Numbered from the stretch's first letter, positions 1 to 12,215 are shown. The stretch: DNA of 64,000 bases from Clytia hemisphaerica (GCA_902728285.1 CACVBU010000616.1:167681-231680); one strand, 5' to 3'. The notes: generated by a model not told the origin, from the sequence alone. Numbers and translations are program-made.

Positions 1-235
1 GTTATTGATGTTTGCTTCTCATTCTTAATAATATTTTTCAACTTCAAGTAGCTTTTTTTTTTGTTATTTGGATTTTAAACATTTTTTTTTTCAAAATGGT
101 CACCTCGTCAAACGCTCGCCTAGTCTAGTCTCTTGTAGACATAAAAATGTGATACCAAAAGCTGAAAGCCGTTGAAGTGATACTTATACTCGAACTTAGT
201 TTTAAGTCTTTAAAGATGATGATTCCTGGACAACC

Positions 236-596
236 CCCGTGGGGTGGGGGTACTTAGGCAAAATGGGTGCCTGGTATGTGCGAGCCATAAGGGTACCTTT
301 TCTCATTCCTCAAAAGTTTCTCAAAGGGGTACAAATTCAAAAGTTAGCCTCTGAAAGGGTCCCAAAATCACGAAAATCTAAAATTTCTCTCTCAAAGGGT
401 CACGATTTCCAAAAATTTTGACCAAAATTTGGTGAAAATCAAACCAAAATTTGGAAAAAATGGCCAAAAATTTAGGAAAAAGTCTCTCAAAGGGTCCCAA
501 AATCACCAAAATTTTGTCTCTCAAAGGGTCGATTTTCGATTTTCGGCTCGGACATACGTCCGTCACCTCGCAAACCTAGTACCCCCCCCCCCGGGG
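236..596. mobile_element. G-tract inverted-repeat element, copy G1
   Basis: The left end reads GGGGGTACTTAGG followed by a GGTATGTGCGAGCC block. The right end is the inverse kind of sequence, with an ACCTAGTACCCCC tract. The interior holds about five direct copies of CTCTCAAAGGGTC separated by AT-rich spacers. A near-identical GACAACC flanks both ends (229-235 and 597-603), consistent with a 7-8 bp target duplication. No transposase is present, so this is a non-autonomous element. Confidence 0.7.
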
Positions 597-606
597 GACA
601 ACCTCT

Positions 607-2554
607 TCAGTAGTAGAGATATATCTATGGAGTCTTTTTGGTGGTGACGTAATTTGATTAGTGTTTCGAATTAAGTTAATTAAAGAAAATTCTTTGTGAA
701 AAAGAAAAGTCATTTAGCAGATTAATGATACATCATCAATCATCATCTAATTACCTTTGTAAAGCTATTCTCATTATTATATTGACTTAATTACAACTGG
801 AAATGAAATAAACTTCACCACAAAAATATTCTTGTTGATTAGTTTCAGATGGTATGTGTTGATAAAGAGAGAAACACTGCTGAAAGTTTGCTTTTGTTAA
901 CAAAAGTGATGCAATTGGAATGTTTTTTTGCTTTGTATTTGAAGGATGAAAGTTCTTAAAGTTGGATAAAAAATCGTTAGATTACATTGATTGCTGGGTG
1001 TGATTTGAAGAATTTTGTCCTATGTATGCTCTTTAGACTAAAATCAAAAGGATTTTTGAGCATCTTTCTCACCGGCCTAACTATCAACCTACCATGTGTG
1101 GAATCGACTGGGAATTTGTAATCTTCTAAATAAGTCAAGGGTTGGTGACTCCGTTTCGTTAATTTTCTTGAGTTTTGACAATTCCTAGACTCAAACGATC
1201 GATGGATGATGGGCCACAATAATCAGGTTGACGCCCATACATTAAAAAGAATCATTGTTATAAATTATATAGTCTATGACGAAAAGGCGTGGTCATGATC
1301 TAGTGTCGCCATGTCATTACTTTAGCATCAGACGTTTCAATATTTCTTACATGTTCGTCTCTTTTGCAATTAAATCATCTAGAGCAAACTCGAACTCAGC
1401 CCCTTTGTTCGCTTTTATGATTCTGATAGTGCTCTCGATTGTCTCACGTCCATCATAAGTAGAATCGAAAAGTGGTAGAACGGCTCTAGATAGATATACG
1501 AGATGGTGGTGAGATATTTTGGTCGCAAACTCACCAAAACTTGTAACTTTATGGTATATTTTATATGTAGAGCGATTAAATGGATTTAAATTAAATGACT
1601 ATGAATGTGGTTGTATGTTTTGAGTGAAATAGGGGTGTAGGGATTCAATTATACAGGGGCGACAACATTGACTTACATAGGTGTAGACTTCAACTTTTCT
1701 GTTCTGAAAATCTGACAAAATGCATGTGCATTTTTAAAGGTTTTGCAACAGTTTTATCTGTATATGTCTATCTTTTCTGAAACCACAGAATCACTTTAAA
1801 AAATTTATTGGTACATTGTTGAAATGCACGAATTTTTACTTTTGTTCACTTTGGATAAAATGTTTTTTTCACTCCCAGCATTGACATAAAAATCGGTTGT
1901 TTTTTTGTATCATGGTATTTTTTTATTTATCTTAAATGTTTGCTTTATTTTGTAATCTTGTTTTGAAAAGCAAGAAAAGTTCAAAATAACACATTTCTCG
2001 TTGAAGTATCATATTTTTTGCTTCCTTCTTTCATATTTTTGAGAAATGTTTAGAGGTATTTTTATAAATGTTTAATTCAGCGGATGGTATGCATTTTGTA
2101 AAAGTTCGAGAAAGGGGTGTTGTCCAGCAAGGATTTAGACGGTTTAAGGGTCGGATCGTTCATCTTCCAACGTCAGTTTAAGGATTAAAAAAACAGCAAC
2201 TAGCCGTATTGTATAAGGGTTGTGAAGCGATCCAGACTCCACCTCAATTTGCAAGTTGCTAGCAAAATAAGATAAGTAGACTCTTATCGCTTATCCGAAC
2301 TTCCATTATTCAAATCTTTCTGTAAATCGAACTAATTCCCAGTCCCCGTCAAGAAGGAACCCTCTTGAGAAAAAAAAATTCGAAAGTTCGAACTCGAATT
2401 AGCGAGAATCAACTGTATTCACAGTTAAAAATTATTCCATGCTTTTTAAATATTTCTAAGCATAACAGCAAGAAGTTATATCATTTTTATATAACGGGTT
2501 TTGAGTTTGGGTATAGACTAATGGGGTGCTGATACAAACTGCCATCATTATTTA
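607..2554. other. Non-coding stretch, no gene seen
   Basis: AT-rich DNA with only short open frames (80 codons or fewer) on either strand. None shows a recognisable domain or a convincing splice structure. Confidence 0.5.
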
Positions 2555-2559
2555 CGCAA

Positions 2560-2804
2560 CAGTGCCGTAGCAACTGGGGGGGGGGCAAGGGGGGCTATGC
2601 CCCCCAATAATCTTTTCAAAAATGGTTATTTTGCAAAATGCAAAGTTTTTCTTTTTTAATTTGTCATAATTGTCTTTTATGTGCATGTTTTGAGTGTTCA
2701 ATTTTCAAAATTCCCCCTCTCGGGCCAAACCATGGTTGGCCCTCGCGGTGTCACTAAACTACAGCTCCCCCCCCTCCAATATGAAAATGCTTCCTACGGC
2801 ACTG
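2560..2804. mobile_element. 245-bp MITE with CAGTGCCGTAG ends
   Basis: Terminal inverted repeats start with CAGTGCCGTAG at both ends and are followed inside by G- or C-tracts. The 5-bp sequence CGCAA is directly repeated at 2555-2559 and 2805-2809, so the borders are well defined. The interior includes a GGGCCAAACCATGGTTGGCC near-palindrome. The class is not assigned. Confidence 0.75.
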
Positions 2805-3351
2805 CGCAATTCTTAAAATCAACATAGCTATGTGAGGAAAGTTTTGAAAGGGATGAGTAGAGTTAGCACAATTGTTCAAATCTTGTAAAAGGTTATGCAA
2901 ATACTGAAACGGAGAAATTTAAATGAAATGAAATACCACACGATCAAAATTGAAATTAAAAATCGAAAGGAATTTATGAGATATGAGAATAATGAGTTTT
3001 ACAGAGTTAGTTGATTTCTTTTTGGATTTCGTTGTAAGATCATACTTTATAAGAGATTGCTTCAAATCATTTTGCTAATGCATTATTACAGTGGGCATTA
3101 ATAACACACATGCGTAATTTGTCGTTCTTTTAAAACCACATGTTGTTAATTCCCGTGATAAACAAAGAGGAATGCATCCATATGGGTGGTACAGTCAGTT
3201 GGGTTTGTGGACGGCGAAATTTGTCGTTCCTTATGAAATTTGTCGTTTTTTTGTCTATTTTTAGTAATGCAGAATCTTTTAGATTTAGATAAACCTCCTC
3301 TTACATTTTAACTACTACTATTTTTCTTGACAGAATTGAAAAACCTTAAAA

Positions 3352-4869
3352 ATGTCGAAACTAGATGTTGAAAATCAAAATTTGTCTTCAGAGAATCTTC
3401 AAAACATACAATGGAGTGAAACATCAATAGCATTATGTGATTTCGTGACTACATATCCTTTACCACAAATCGTCCAAGTTGAAGAAGGCTATCATGGTGG
3501 TTCTGATGAAAATTCACTCAGTAGTGGTCAAGTGTTGAAGATCCATACCCTAACAACTGAAAGGAAACTACAGTGTCAGGATCGTCACGGTAAGGAACTT
3601 CACATCCCTGTTCACACGCAGAAAATCAATTTAAAACCGGAAAATTATGATACCGTTTATCAGAGAGTGCAAGATTTATCACATGCTAAACCATTACCCA
3701 AATATGTGGAGGTGACCAGAGGGTATTATGATATCGATTCAGAAGTTGATTATGAGCTCTCCGTCGATCCTGGTGAGGTCTTAGAAGTTATCGAAGTCAA
3801 CGAATCAAATATTTTCACAAAGAAGACGCGGAGTATGACTTTTAGAAATTCTGAAGGTGTTGTTTTAAAAATACCTTTTGATTGTGTTGCTGGCTTCAAA
3901 CCATTGGTTGATAATGCACCGAAAATGTTATCCGATGTGATTCCATCCGATTCTAATGGCTATAAGTATCCCTTTCATTTTCAATTTGTGGGTGCTTCCA
4001 GCAGCAAATTAGGCGTGGTTAAGGCTAAGTCAACTTATGATGATCATTTAATCATTGCCAGCTGTGGTCAAGGACAATCACAGGTTGTGTTTATGATTCC
4101 CCAGAACCTAAAAGTGAAAGTGAAAGTTGCTGTCGGTACACTCAAAGAAGATCCTGAATATGAGAATATAAGACGATCGTATCACAATTTCAAATCGATC
4201 GAAAAGGATTTGAAGAAATCGAGAAGTTTTAAAGGGCGGTTGTCTTCAACAGCTTCGGAGATTGTTGGCATTCCTGTGAAGGATAATCAACAGGATTGGG
4301 TCACTTTTGAACAAGATGAGGATGAAAATAATGCTTATAATCCACAAGGGAACTCAACACGACATATGGAGAAACGAAACTCGATGAATGGTGGCCCAAC
4401 AAATTTCGCGACTCCAATGAACCAGCCTATAGATTATTCATCAATGGAAAAACGTGGCTCCATGAATGGCCATTCTAATTTCGCGACACCGATGAACCCA
4501 GCTATGGACCCGTTGGCTCAACAACGTCGAAGCTCGTCGGTCCAGTACCCTATGAATGGCATCAACGGCTTTAACAGGAGTCATAATGGCTCTATGACCA
4601 GCATTAATGGTCATTCAGAGAATCACCTTAACGGTGGACCTGCTATTGATAAGTATAAAGAGATTAGGGAATTGAGTGTCCAACAACTTGCCGAGAAATT
4701 GAAAAACTTAAACATGGAGAAACATATGGATGTTTTTGTTGAGAATCAAATTGATGGTGAACTATTTCTTCACCTTGATGAAGAAGAAATGAGAGACTTA
4801 AATTTGACCAAATTTGAAATCAAGAAATTGAATCGATTTAAGGATGGATGGAGACCTAAAATTGACTGA
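3352..4869 (+). CDS. GAREM: GAREM-like adaptor (CABIT + SAM domains)
   Basis: A 505-residue protein in a single coding exon. An acceptor (TTCTTGACAG, exon from 3334) lies just upstream of the ATG, so a separate 5' UTR exon is likely. Residues about 30-265 form a CABIT region, with the repeated pattern of a proline/valine stretch, a GYxG-type turn and an SxGxVLxI block at 54-65 and 137-147. Residues 440-501 form a SAM domain ending FKDGWRPKI, which closely matches the end of vertebrate GAREM. GAREM proteins couple receptor tyrosine kinases to ERK signalling through GRB2. Tyr270 sits in YENI, a pYxN-type GRB2 SH2 motif. Residues about 340-385 contain a tandem duplication around MEKR-SMNG and NFATPMN. 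The protein is shorter than human GAREM1 (about 876 residues), mainly in the linker. Family assignment is confident; orthology to GAREM1 or GAREM2 is not resolved. Confidence 0.85.
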   Translation: MSKLDVENQNLSSENLQNIQWSETSIALCDFVTTYPLPQIVQVEEGYHGGSDENSLSSGQVLKIHTLTTERKLQCQDRHGKELHIPVHTQKINLKPENYDTVYQRVQDLSHAKPLPKYVEVTRGYYDIDSEVDYELSVDPGEVLEVIEVNESNIFTKKTRSMTFRNSEGVVLKIPFDCVAGFKPLVDNAPKMLSDVIPSDSNGYKYPFHFQFVGASSSKLGVVKAKSTYDDHLIIASCGQGQSQVVFMIPQNLKVKVKVAVGTLKEDPEYENIRRSYHNFKSIEKDLKKSRSFKGRLSSTASEIVGIPVKDNQQDWVTFEQDEDENNAYNPQGNSTRHMEKRNSMNGGPTNFATPMNQPIDYSSMEKRGSMNGHSNFATPMNPAMDPLAQQRRSSSVQYPMNGINGFNRSHNGSMTSINGHSENHLNGGPAIDKYKEIRELSVQQLAEKLKNLNMEKHMDVFVENQIDGELFLHLDEEEMRDLNLTKFEIKKLNRFKDGWRPKID

Positions 4870-5840
4870 TTTGTTTTTCATTGCAGTGATTGATATAATA
4901 GAAGGTTCAAGATTTACTTTAAAGTCCATTCACTTTTTAAGTATGCACTCGCTTTTGTTACCATGTGGAAACTATGTGGGGGTTTTTCAAAGGGGCGCCA
5001 AAATACAAAGGGTGCAAAAAGACGCCTCTGATTACTACTTTCGGCACCCCTTTGCTCCTTTACACCTTACGCCAATTTTTGGCTAAAAAAAGAGAAAATA
5101 CCCCAAAATAGAGTGCTTGCTTCGCTCGCATTATTTTTAAAAAGATATTTACTTTTCATAGGGAACGCCAAAATCAAAACCTTCTAAAATTGCCTCCCCG
5201 ATTTGCCCGAATTTTATTCAACCCACCACGCTACTGATTAGACTAACTGGTTTAAGAATACTTTTCATATGGTGTTAAAAAAGAGTGCTCACTTAAAGCG
5301 AATGGGCTTAGATATCATATTGAAGGAAATTAACACTCTTTTGGTACAGATCTGATGGAATGTCAGTCCTACTGGTAGAAGGCTGCCAAGTTATATTGCC
5401 TAAATTTGGCTTTTAACTGGCTCAAAATATCTCCTGGAGGCGAAATCTTCATGTGTTTAAAGATGTTAAAAACCGAAATTGTAACATTTTATTGTTAATT
5501 TTATAAATTGTTTCGTAATGTGAATTTATACTTCTTGTGGTCAAGTTTGTAAGAGAATATTGAATTATTATGCAATATATTGAAGTATCTTTATCTTAAT
5601 ATTTGGTTAATATTCAATTGTTTCTGTCTCTGAGACAACTTAATATTTGGTTATAATATTGGATTCTTTGTTTCTGTTAGACACAACTCTATTTGTTATG
5701 TCTTTTTGGCATTTAGGTTCGTTTCGGTATCGATATTTTCAGGAGATGAATTAAATTGTTTTAAATGGTTTAGTATTAGATGGGGCAATCCATTTTAAAT
5801 AGACCTTCGTTCTTCTTACCTGGAAATGCATCAATACGAC
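4870..5840. other. Non-coding stretch downstream of the GAREM-like gene
   Basis: Presumed 3' UTR and intergenic DNA. The region 4975-5250 has GGCGCC- and CCCC-rich blocks and a GCTTCGCTCGC motif. No gene is seen. Confidence 0.4.
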
Positions 5841-6795
5841 CCCCTAGGGGTACTAAAGTCTATTCACGATAAGTGTGCACTCTTTTTTCATTTACCTATA
5901 AATTTTGAAGGAATTCTTCAATCTTTATAAATTTGGTATCATTGGAAAGATATTAGTTAGTGAAACAATTTGAAATAAAAATATCTTTAAAATAATTCTA
6001 AAAATGAAGATGAAAATGAAGAAGAAAAAAATGAAGATCTTGTACTAAAGTGCTATAACTATCATTTTCACTGAAGTAAAAGCTTGATTATCGAACGTCA
6101 TCACTATGAAAAAATTTCTCAAAAATAATCATTCAGTCAAAAGATATCAAACAAAGTTATAAGCTAATTGACGTCTAAAAACGCTGTTTTCTGCTGTTTT
6201 CTGCTGTTTTTTGGGGTCAATCACTTATTAACTTTGTATCATAACTTTGTATTGAATAAATATTTTAGTAAAATTTCTTCACAGTGATGACCTCCAAAGA
6301 TCAAAGAATATCTCCAGTGAAAATGAAAGTTATAGCATTTTTCTACAAGATCTTCATTTTTTTCTTCTTCATTTTCATCTTCATTTTTAGAATTTTTTTG
6401 AAGATTTTTTTATTTCAAATTGTTTCACTCACAAATATCTCTCCAACGATACCAAATTTATAAAGATTGAAGAATTCCTTCAAAAGTTATAGGTAAAAGA
6501 AAAAAGAGTGCACACTTATCGTGAATAGACTTTAGGTTTGTGAGGTGACGGCTATGTTCAAGCCAAAGTTAGAAAATCGACCCTTTGAGAGATGAATTTT
6601 TCCAATCTTTTTAGCTCAAAATTACAAGATTTTATAGTCCTTTGGAGGTAGCCGATTTTTGATAATTCGTAATTTTGGGACCCTTTCAGGGCAATCAATT
6701 CATCGTTTTTTGTACCCCTTTTATGAGAAACTTTCTAGGGTTTAAAAAAGGGAACCCTTATGGCTTGCAAATACCCGACCCCCATCATCGAGTTC
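5841..6795. mobile_element. G-tract element split by a TA-flanked palindromic element
   Basis: The left fragment ends GGGGTAC at 5853. The matching continuation, GGTTTGTGAGGTGACGG, resumes at 6535. G1 has these two parts contiguous (reverse complement of about 560-585). The right part contains GACCCTTTGAGAGA-type repeats and ends near 6795 with a GGGTATTTGCAAGCC-like block in reverse orientation. The outer ends are degraded and no target duplication is visible. Confidence 0.65.
5856..6532. mobile_element. 677-bp foldback MITE with TA target site
   Basis: Terminal inverted repeats begin AAGTCTATTCACGATAAGTG and extend about 250 bp inward, so most of the element is one long palindrome. TA flanks both sides (5854-5855 and 6533-6534), as expected for Tc1/mariner-type integration. 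The centre has three GCTGTTTTCT repeats. No transposase is present. It sits inside the older G-tract element. Confidence 0.85.
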
Positions 6796-7560
6796 TAGGA
6801 CTTGCGATCACTACATCAGGATAAGAAGTCAAGCTTGAAACTTATATATAGATTGTCAAACTCAAAAAGGGTAAAAAAACATTTTTAAGAAAATAAGGAT
6901 GCATGGTATATGGAAAATAATTCTAACAGGACTAAAAGAACTACCCTGAAGTAGAAAAGATTACCCTGAGGATTAGAGGTTAAGTTTTCAAAGAATATAT
7001 TAACCTCTGAAGACCAATAATATAAATTTTATCGCGCATGTGTCAATCTAATCACTGTAGAAAGAATCAAAGATGAAGAGCAAATATTACCTTACTAATG
7101 TCTAACAGACTGTATCAGTATGCAGTTTACTATTTACGAATTCCCCAGAGACCTCCAAGTGTAATTGAAGTGAGTTTCTTTCGAAAGAAATCTTTTACAT
7201 GATCCTCAATCGTATAACAGTAATTACTAAACTATTAATTATGGAAATGTCACTTTAATTGAATCGAAATAATAGACAGACTTTATATGTTATAATTCTC
7301 TATCACTGACTCTTTAAAAAGAATATTTTGATCAAGTTGGAAAACATTGATCTTGAACAACAGGCCGTCCCGTAGATCAAGTTAAAAAAAGTTGACTCCC
7401 GGGATTCGAAACCTCAGGCATTACGGATTCACAGTCTCATATGGGAATGAAAGCTCTTCAACTCACTTTGATACTTTCTCATGTTCAAAAGCTATTCGTT
7501 ATTGCTGCCATATTTTTGACACAATTAACGCGAAAAACTTTTGACTATAAGCATAGTGAA
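6796..7560. other. Non-coding stretch
   Basis: No gene is seen. A degraded TTCGAATCC-like T-arm near 7386-7415 (minus strand) could be a tRNA-derived relic but lacks a full cloverleaf. Confidence 0.3.
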
Positions 7561-7577
7561 GAAAGTCTAAGATGTTT

Positions 7578-7960
7578 TCCCGGGTAGGGGGGGGGCACTC
7601 AATTTTTAAACGACGGCATGTACCATAAAAAAATTGGCTTTCAATATCGGACCCTTACAGTGCAGCCCTTGAGCAGTGAAAAGGTACCCTTAAAGTGTAT
7701 TTAACTGAACGTTTCTCACCCTTACAGTGTAATTTCATTGTGTATCTCATTTTGCTGAAGCCTCCCAAAAATGAGCCTGATATGTCGACACAATATGCAA
7801 AACAAATCAAAATGGGTGCGATTCAAAACTATAAAGATACATCAGATTTATACTGCCAGATTTGCGATTCGGCAGTCCCAAACAGACCCTTACAGTGTAG
7901 TGTACACTCTATCAAAAGTACACCTTTAGCTTTATAGTGCATTTCGGGGTGGGGTGTCCA
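7578..7960. mobile_element. G-tract element, copy G2 (ACCCTTACAGTG repeats)
   Basis: Starts with CCCGGGTAGGGGGGGGGCAC and AACGACGGCATGTACC, then carries about five direct copies of ACCCTTACAGTG or close variants (7655-7905). The same left-end sequence and repeat, in reverse orientation, occur at about 57.3-57.7 kb. The right border is unclear. Confidence 0.55.
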
Positions 7961-8101
7961 AAAACCTACTCTAAGCCGTATGCCGTGGGTCGGATCCTGG
8001 GGATGTTTTTTACAGTACCGTATATGCAGAAAGGCAATCATAAAATTAGGGTCTCAAAATTGCAAAATTTCTCAAAAATTGGACGATAACTTATATATAT
8101 A

Positions 8102-8930
8102 CCGGGTGCGCCACAAAAAAGTTTCTCTCTTTGAAACTGATTTTCTCGAAATTTAGAAATTTTAAAAGAACCATTCCTATTCCATTGAAAAGAAGAAAAA
8201 TAAACTTAAATTTTGATGGGTCATTTATTAAATTCTGTTCATTAGATCAAAAGTTATGCTCAATTGAATGAAAAAGTTACTTTCTGAAAGTGCCCGAAAA
8301 CGTTGAAAATCGACCTATCAAATTTTTATTTCAAAATTGGCAATCGCAATAGGCTTTACATGATTAAGAGCATTTTTCAGTAAGTTAAACACATAAATTT
8401 TGAAACTGATGGGTCAAAAGGGTTTAAAATTATCATCAAAATCATTTTAATTTACTTTTACCGAAATTTTCCTCAGAATTTTGATTCTAGACTGAATGAA
8501 GTCTATGTAAGCCTGGATATACCTTTAAACCCATATTTGATGTATTTTTATGAATTTTACCAGATTTTTTGGCTTTTTTTGACGAAGTTCTTCCTTTCAT
8601 CGAAATTCAACCTTCCTTTATTTAGCAAAAGGTCATTTAGGCAGCTAATTATCATTTTTAATGACTGAAACGAAAATACTGGTGCATCATGTAACTATGC
8701 TTCTGTTTAATTTGATAGGTCGATTTTTAACGTTTTTGAGCACTTTCAGAAAGTAAATTTTTATTCAATTGACCATAACTTTTGATCTAATTAAGCAAAT
8801 TTAATAAATAACCCATCAAAATTTAAGTCTATCTTTCTTCTTTCCAATAGAATAGGAATGGTTCTTTTAGAATTTTCAGATTTCGAGAAAATTGGTTTTA
8901 AAGAAAGAAACTTTTTTGTGGCGCACCCGG
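8102..8930. mobile_element. 829-bp palindromic MITE with CCGGGTGCGCC ends
   Basis: Ends are CCGGGTGCGCCACAAAAAAG and its inverse, flanked by TA (within TATATA on both sides). The inverted arms run about 230 bp, to roughly 8340 and from 8715, including a shared GATAGGTCGATTTT block. The central 370 bp is AT-rich and non-coding. The TA target site and long arms suggest a mariner-type non-autonomous element. Confidence 0.85.
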
Positions 8931-9179
8931 TATATATAGAGAGATAAACCTTCCCTTAGCACAGGGAATAGGCCCTATCCTAAGATAGAGATCACAGCGC
9001 TAGGTAGATGAAATAAAAAGCGAAAAAAGGAAAAATTATGCAAATAAGTAACTAGATAAAACTATCAAAAAAATATGCTACTTAGAATTAATAATTTTAC
9101 GCCAATCCAAACGATTCAAAGCTTTTTGATACTAGTCATTTTTTGACAAACCAACCTTTTTCAAGCACTTATAAATTCC

Positions 9180-10960
9180 CCTTCCATATGTGAAGTTTGG
9201 TGCTTCACGAGGGCGTTTCGATGGCACCCACGAAGTTAGCATTTTTCTGGGTAGTCGCTGTTGATCCATACGAGCGACATGACCTAGCCAACGAAGTTGG
9301 CAGCGATTCACATACGAATCAACGGATTGCAGAGATTTAACAGATCAGACGTTCTGATTCTATACACACCGGTGTGGAGCCGGTTTACACGACACATTGC
9401 ACGTACACATCTAGCATGGAATAAACGTAATTCTCGGAAAAGATTTTCGGTTAAACACCAGTGTTCAGCACCGTGTAAGAGAATAGCCAAGATAATGCCT
9501 TCGTATACAAATTTCTTAGCTTTGTATGAAATACTGGTTGACAAAAATAAACAATTTCTCAATTTACCAAATGCCCGACTTGCCGAATTGATTCGGGCAT
9601 CAACATCAACATAATCATTACAATCTCTCGTCAGAAAAGAGCCCAGATAACAAAAGCGATCCACTATTGGTAAATGTGCGCCACCTGGTAGAACAATATT
9701 TGACAGATTGCAGCCATCGTATGTAGAAGGATTTGCATAGATGCGTTTTGGTGCTGCAACGAAAAGGATTTCTGATTTGGAGGATTTTTCATCGGTGACA
9801 ACATGTATTTGGAGACCGTATCTATCAAAATGATTGAAGAGGAGAGGTACGTACGTTTCAGTCGAATCACGCGACTTGAATAAAACAGCTGTGTCATTAG
9901 CATATTCCGAATCTGGTAAAGAGAATTCCTCGATATTTCTCTTTGTGTTGTATCTACGACCAGTTAATACATCATCAAACTTTGTATGGAAAATACAGAC
10001 CGGTCTATCATACGCGTTACGCCATGATATCATACGACTGCAAGATAAAATATGAACAACAGAGGACCCCAAATATCCCCCTGTTTGACTCCAGTAATAT
10101 TTCAATTGACTTTGTGACATCATTAAGCCCCCCATTAATGACAAATTTTACCTCGACACGAGCATGTAGCGATTTTAAAAGGCGAATCAATTTCCCGGGG
10201 GGGGTACTAGGATTGATGGGTGTCGGGTATGTGCGTGCCAGACCTCTGGACCCTTACCCTTAGAGAGACTGAATTTTGGTGAAAAGGTGACCCTTAGAGA
10301 GACTCAGTGTAGAAAAACCCAACCCTTAGAGAGACTTTTTCACAAAAAATTTCTATAATGGGCCAAAGAAATTCGATTTTTAAAAGAATTTCTCCAATTT
10401 TCGAAAAATTTCTCTAATTTTTGAAAAATTTTCTCACTTTTTTTAAAAATGTTCTCACTTTTTTGACTTTTCACTTTTCTTTGACCCGAGTTTGTGAAAA
10501 AACCGACCCTTAGAGGGACTGATTTTGACTTTTGTTGTTTTGGTAAACCTTAGAGAGACTTTGGGAGGGTGAAAAACCCTACCCTTAAGGCACGCACATA
10601 CCCAGCACCCATTTTTGCCTAAGTACCCCCCCCGGGATCAATTTAGAAGGTATGCCAAAAATTTCTAAGACCTGCCACAGCAGTTCACGAGGGACACAAT
10701 CGAATGCCTTAACTAGATCCAAAAATAGGACCCAAGATTCAAGGCTGTGCTCTTTTCTCTTCTTTATAGCCATTTTGACGGTAAAAACTCCATCCACACA
10801 TCCTCTCCCTAATCGAAAACCACATTGCGCTTCGTTGTCTAGGGATTCGGCAACGGGGCGGAGCCTGTCATGCAATATTATAGCTACAATTTTATAACAC
10901 GTTTGGAGTAGCATAATGCCACGATGGTTCAAAAGCCTACCCTTGTTGCCGATTAAAAGT
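9180..10960 (-). pseudogene. Decayed LINE reverse transcriptase, interrupted by a 443-bp element
   Basis: Reads right to left. The segment 10932-10637 encodes the N-terminal RT palm (NHRGI, CGFRLGRG, FLDLVKAFDCVPR). The segment 10193-9308 encodes the rest, including a C-terminal part with CYLGSFLT and LLHGAEHW. The two halves become contiguous if the insertion at 10194-10636 is removed. The catalytic YADD box reads YAND, losing an active-site aspartate, and a frameshift near 10050 separates the finger/palm from the catalytic box. No endonuclease domain lies upstream, so the copy is 5' truncated. It belongs to a different lineage from the LINE at 21-24 kb and is inactive. Confidence 0.85.
10194..10636. 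mobile_element. G-tract element, copy G3, with 8-bp target duplication
   Basis: Terminal inverted repeats are CCCGGGGGGGGTACTAGG at the left and the inverse of CCCGGGGGGGGTACTTAGG at the right, each followed by GGGTATGTGCGTGCC. ATCAATTT is duplicated at 10186-10193 and 10637-10644. The interior is a direct array of ACCCTTAGAGAGACT. It interrupts the decayed LINE, so it inserted later. An 8-bp duplication fits hAT-like or P-like integration. Confidence 0.9.
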
Positions 10961-12005
10961 TAATTCACCCCACCGACACCTCAAAAATTTTCTCTAAATG
11001 GTTGCAAATAAACCAAATCTTTCACTCTCCCTCCGAAAGGGTACAAAAATCACAAATAGAATGAGTTTAATTTTGCACACTCACACCTCCGCCCAGGCCC
11101 GCCCGTTAAAAGTCTTGGCAGAAATGTTCCCCGATTCTGCTATTCCGATTCTGAATATTTTCAGATCGGAGCAGGATAACAGTCGGGCTTAGCCTTAGTA
11201 TACTGTCAGATTGCTGGCTGGCTAATATAATCATCAGATCTATCAAAGAACACTTGAAATCATATTATGGAATGGGGATAAGTCATAATCCTAAACTCAA
11301 CCAAATAGAAATAGAAATAGAAATAATATATTACGGCTTGGTCCGACTGAGAAAGCGAGAAAGAAACTGATTGCAAAAGCAAAACGAACCAGACCAACAG
11401 CAACAGCCACTACTCTTTATTCCTGTATTTGTCATTTGTTGTGGAAAGGTACTTTATTTTAGGTTGTTTCAGCAGGCTTTTAAATCAATTGTAAAAGGGG
11501 TTACGCACGATTTGAAAATCTCGTGTTAGCAAGCGAAAGGTTTTTTACACTACATACCGTAGGATTGCTAAACTTCCTTATTCCCAGCGAAACTTTCCGA
11601 TTGCTAGTGTACAACGGAAAAGGACCAAAACGCCACAAAAGTAGATTTAACACTGATTTTAGCCAGAGACGCCTAGAAGCAAAAAGATCCCTGAGACGGG
11701 GCAGATATGTTATTCCGGAAATGAGAAAGTTACCCATTTTATGATACAATTTTAAAAAGTTGTACCCAGCCGTTTGCGTGATTCGTGATCGGGAAATAAT
11801 TCGAGGCATGATTTTGGCTATTTTCGCGATATTTGCATGGTGAACAAACCTTTTTTGGTAATTTCATGATCGTCACCACGAGAGCAAGGAAAATTTCTAT
11901 CAATGCATTTTAAACATGTACAAACTCTGGTGAACCAAAAGAAAGTTGATATTCTATTTTCAAAACAAACTGTTTTTTATGGCGCGCGGAAGCGCCAACA
12001 AATAC
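10961..12005. other. Non-coding stretch
   Basis: Moderately low-complexity DNA with no recognisable coding exon. Open frames of about 100 codons at 11500-11810 overlap on opposite strands and match no family I know. Confidence 0.35.
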
Positions 12006-12215
12006 TATCTTGTTTAAAACGAAACTATGTCATTTAAACCGATACCATCTCGTTTAAAAAGAAACTATGTTTCATTCAGGGGATACTATTCCCCTTAAAA
12101 AGGAACTAAGCTCATTTCAGGAGAAACTATTTCATTTAAAACGAAACTATCTCATTTAAAAAGAAACTATCTCGTTTGAAAAGAAACTATCTCGTTTAAA
12201 AAGAAACTATCATTT
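12005..12215. repeat. Short tandem array of AAACTATCTCGTTTAAAAAG
   Basis: A 20-bp unit with variants (AAACTATCTCATTTAAAA, AAACTATGTCATTTAAA) repeats about ten times. Confidence 0.8.

Noticed and set aside
7386..7450. Possible tRNA gene on the minus strand (TTCGAATCC-like loop)
   Set aside because: The T-stem is imperfect and I could not assemble an acceptor stem, D-arm and anticodon arm around it.
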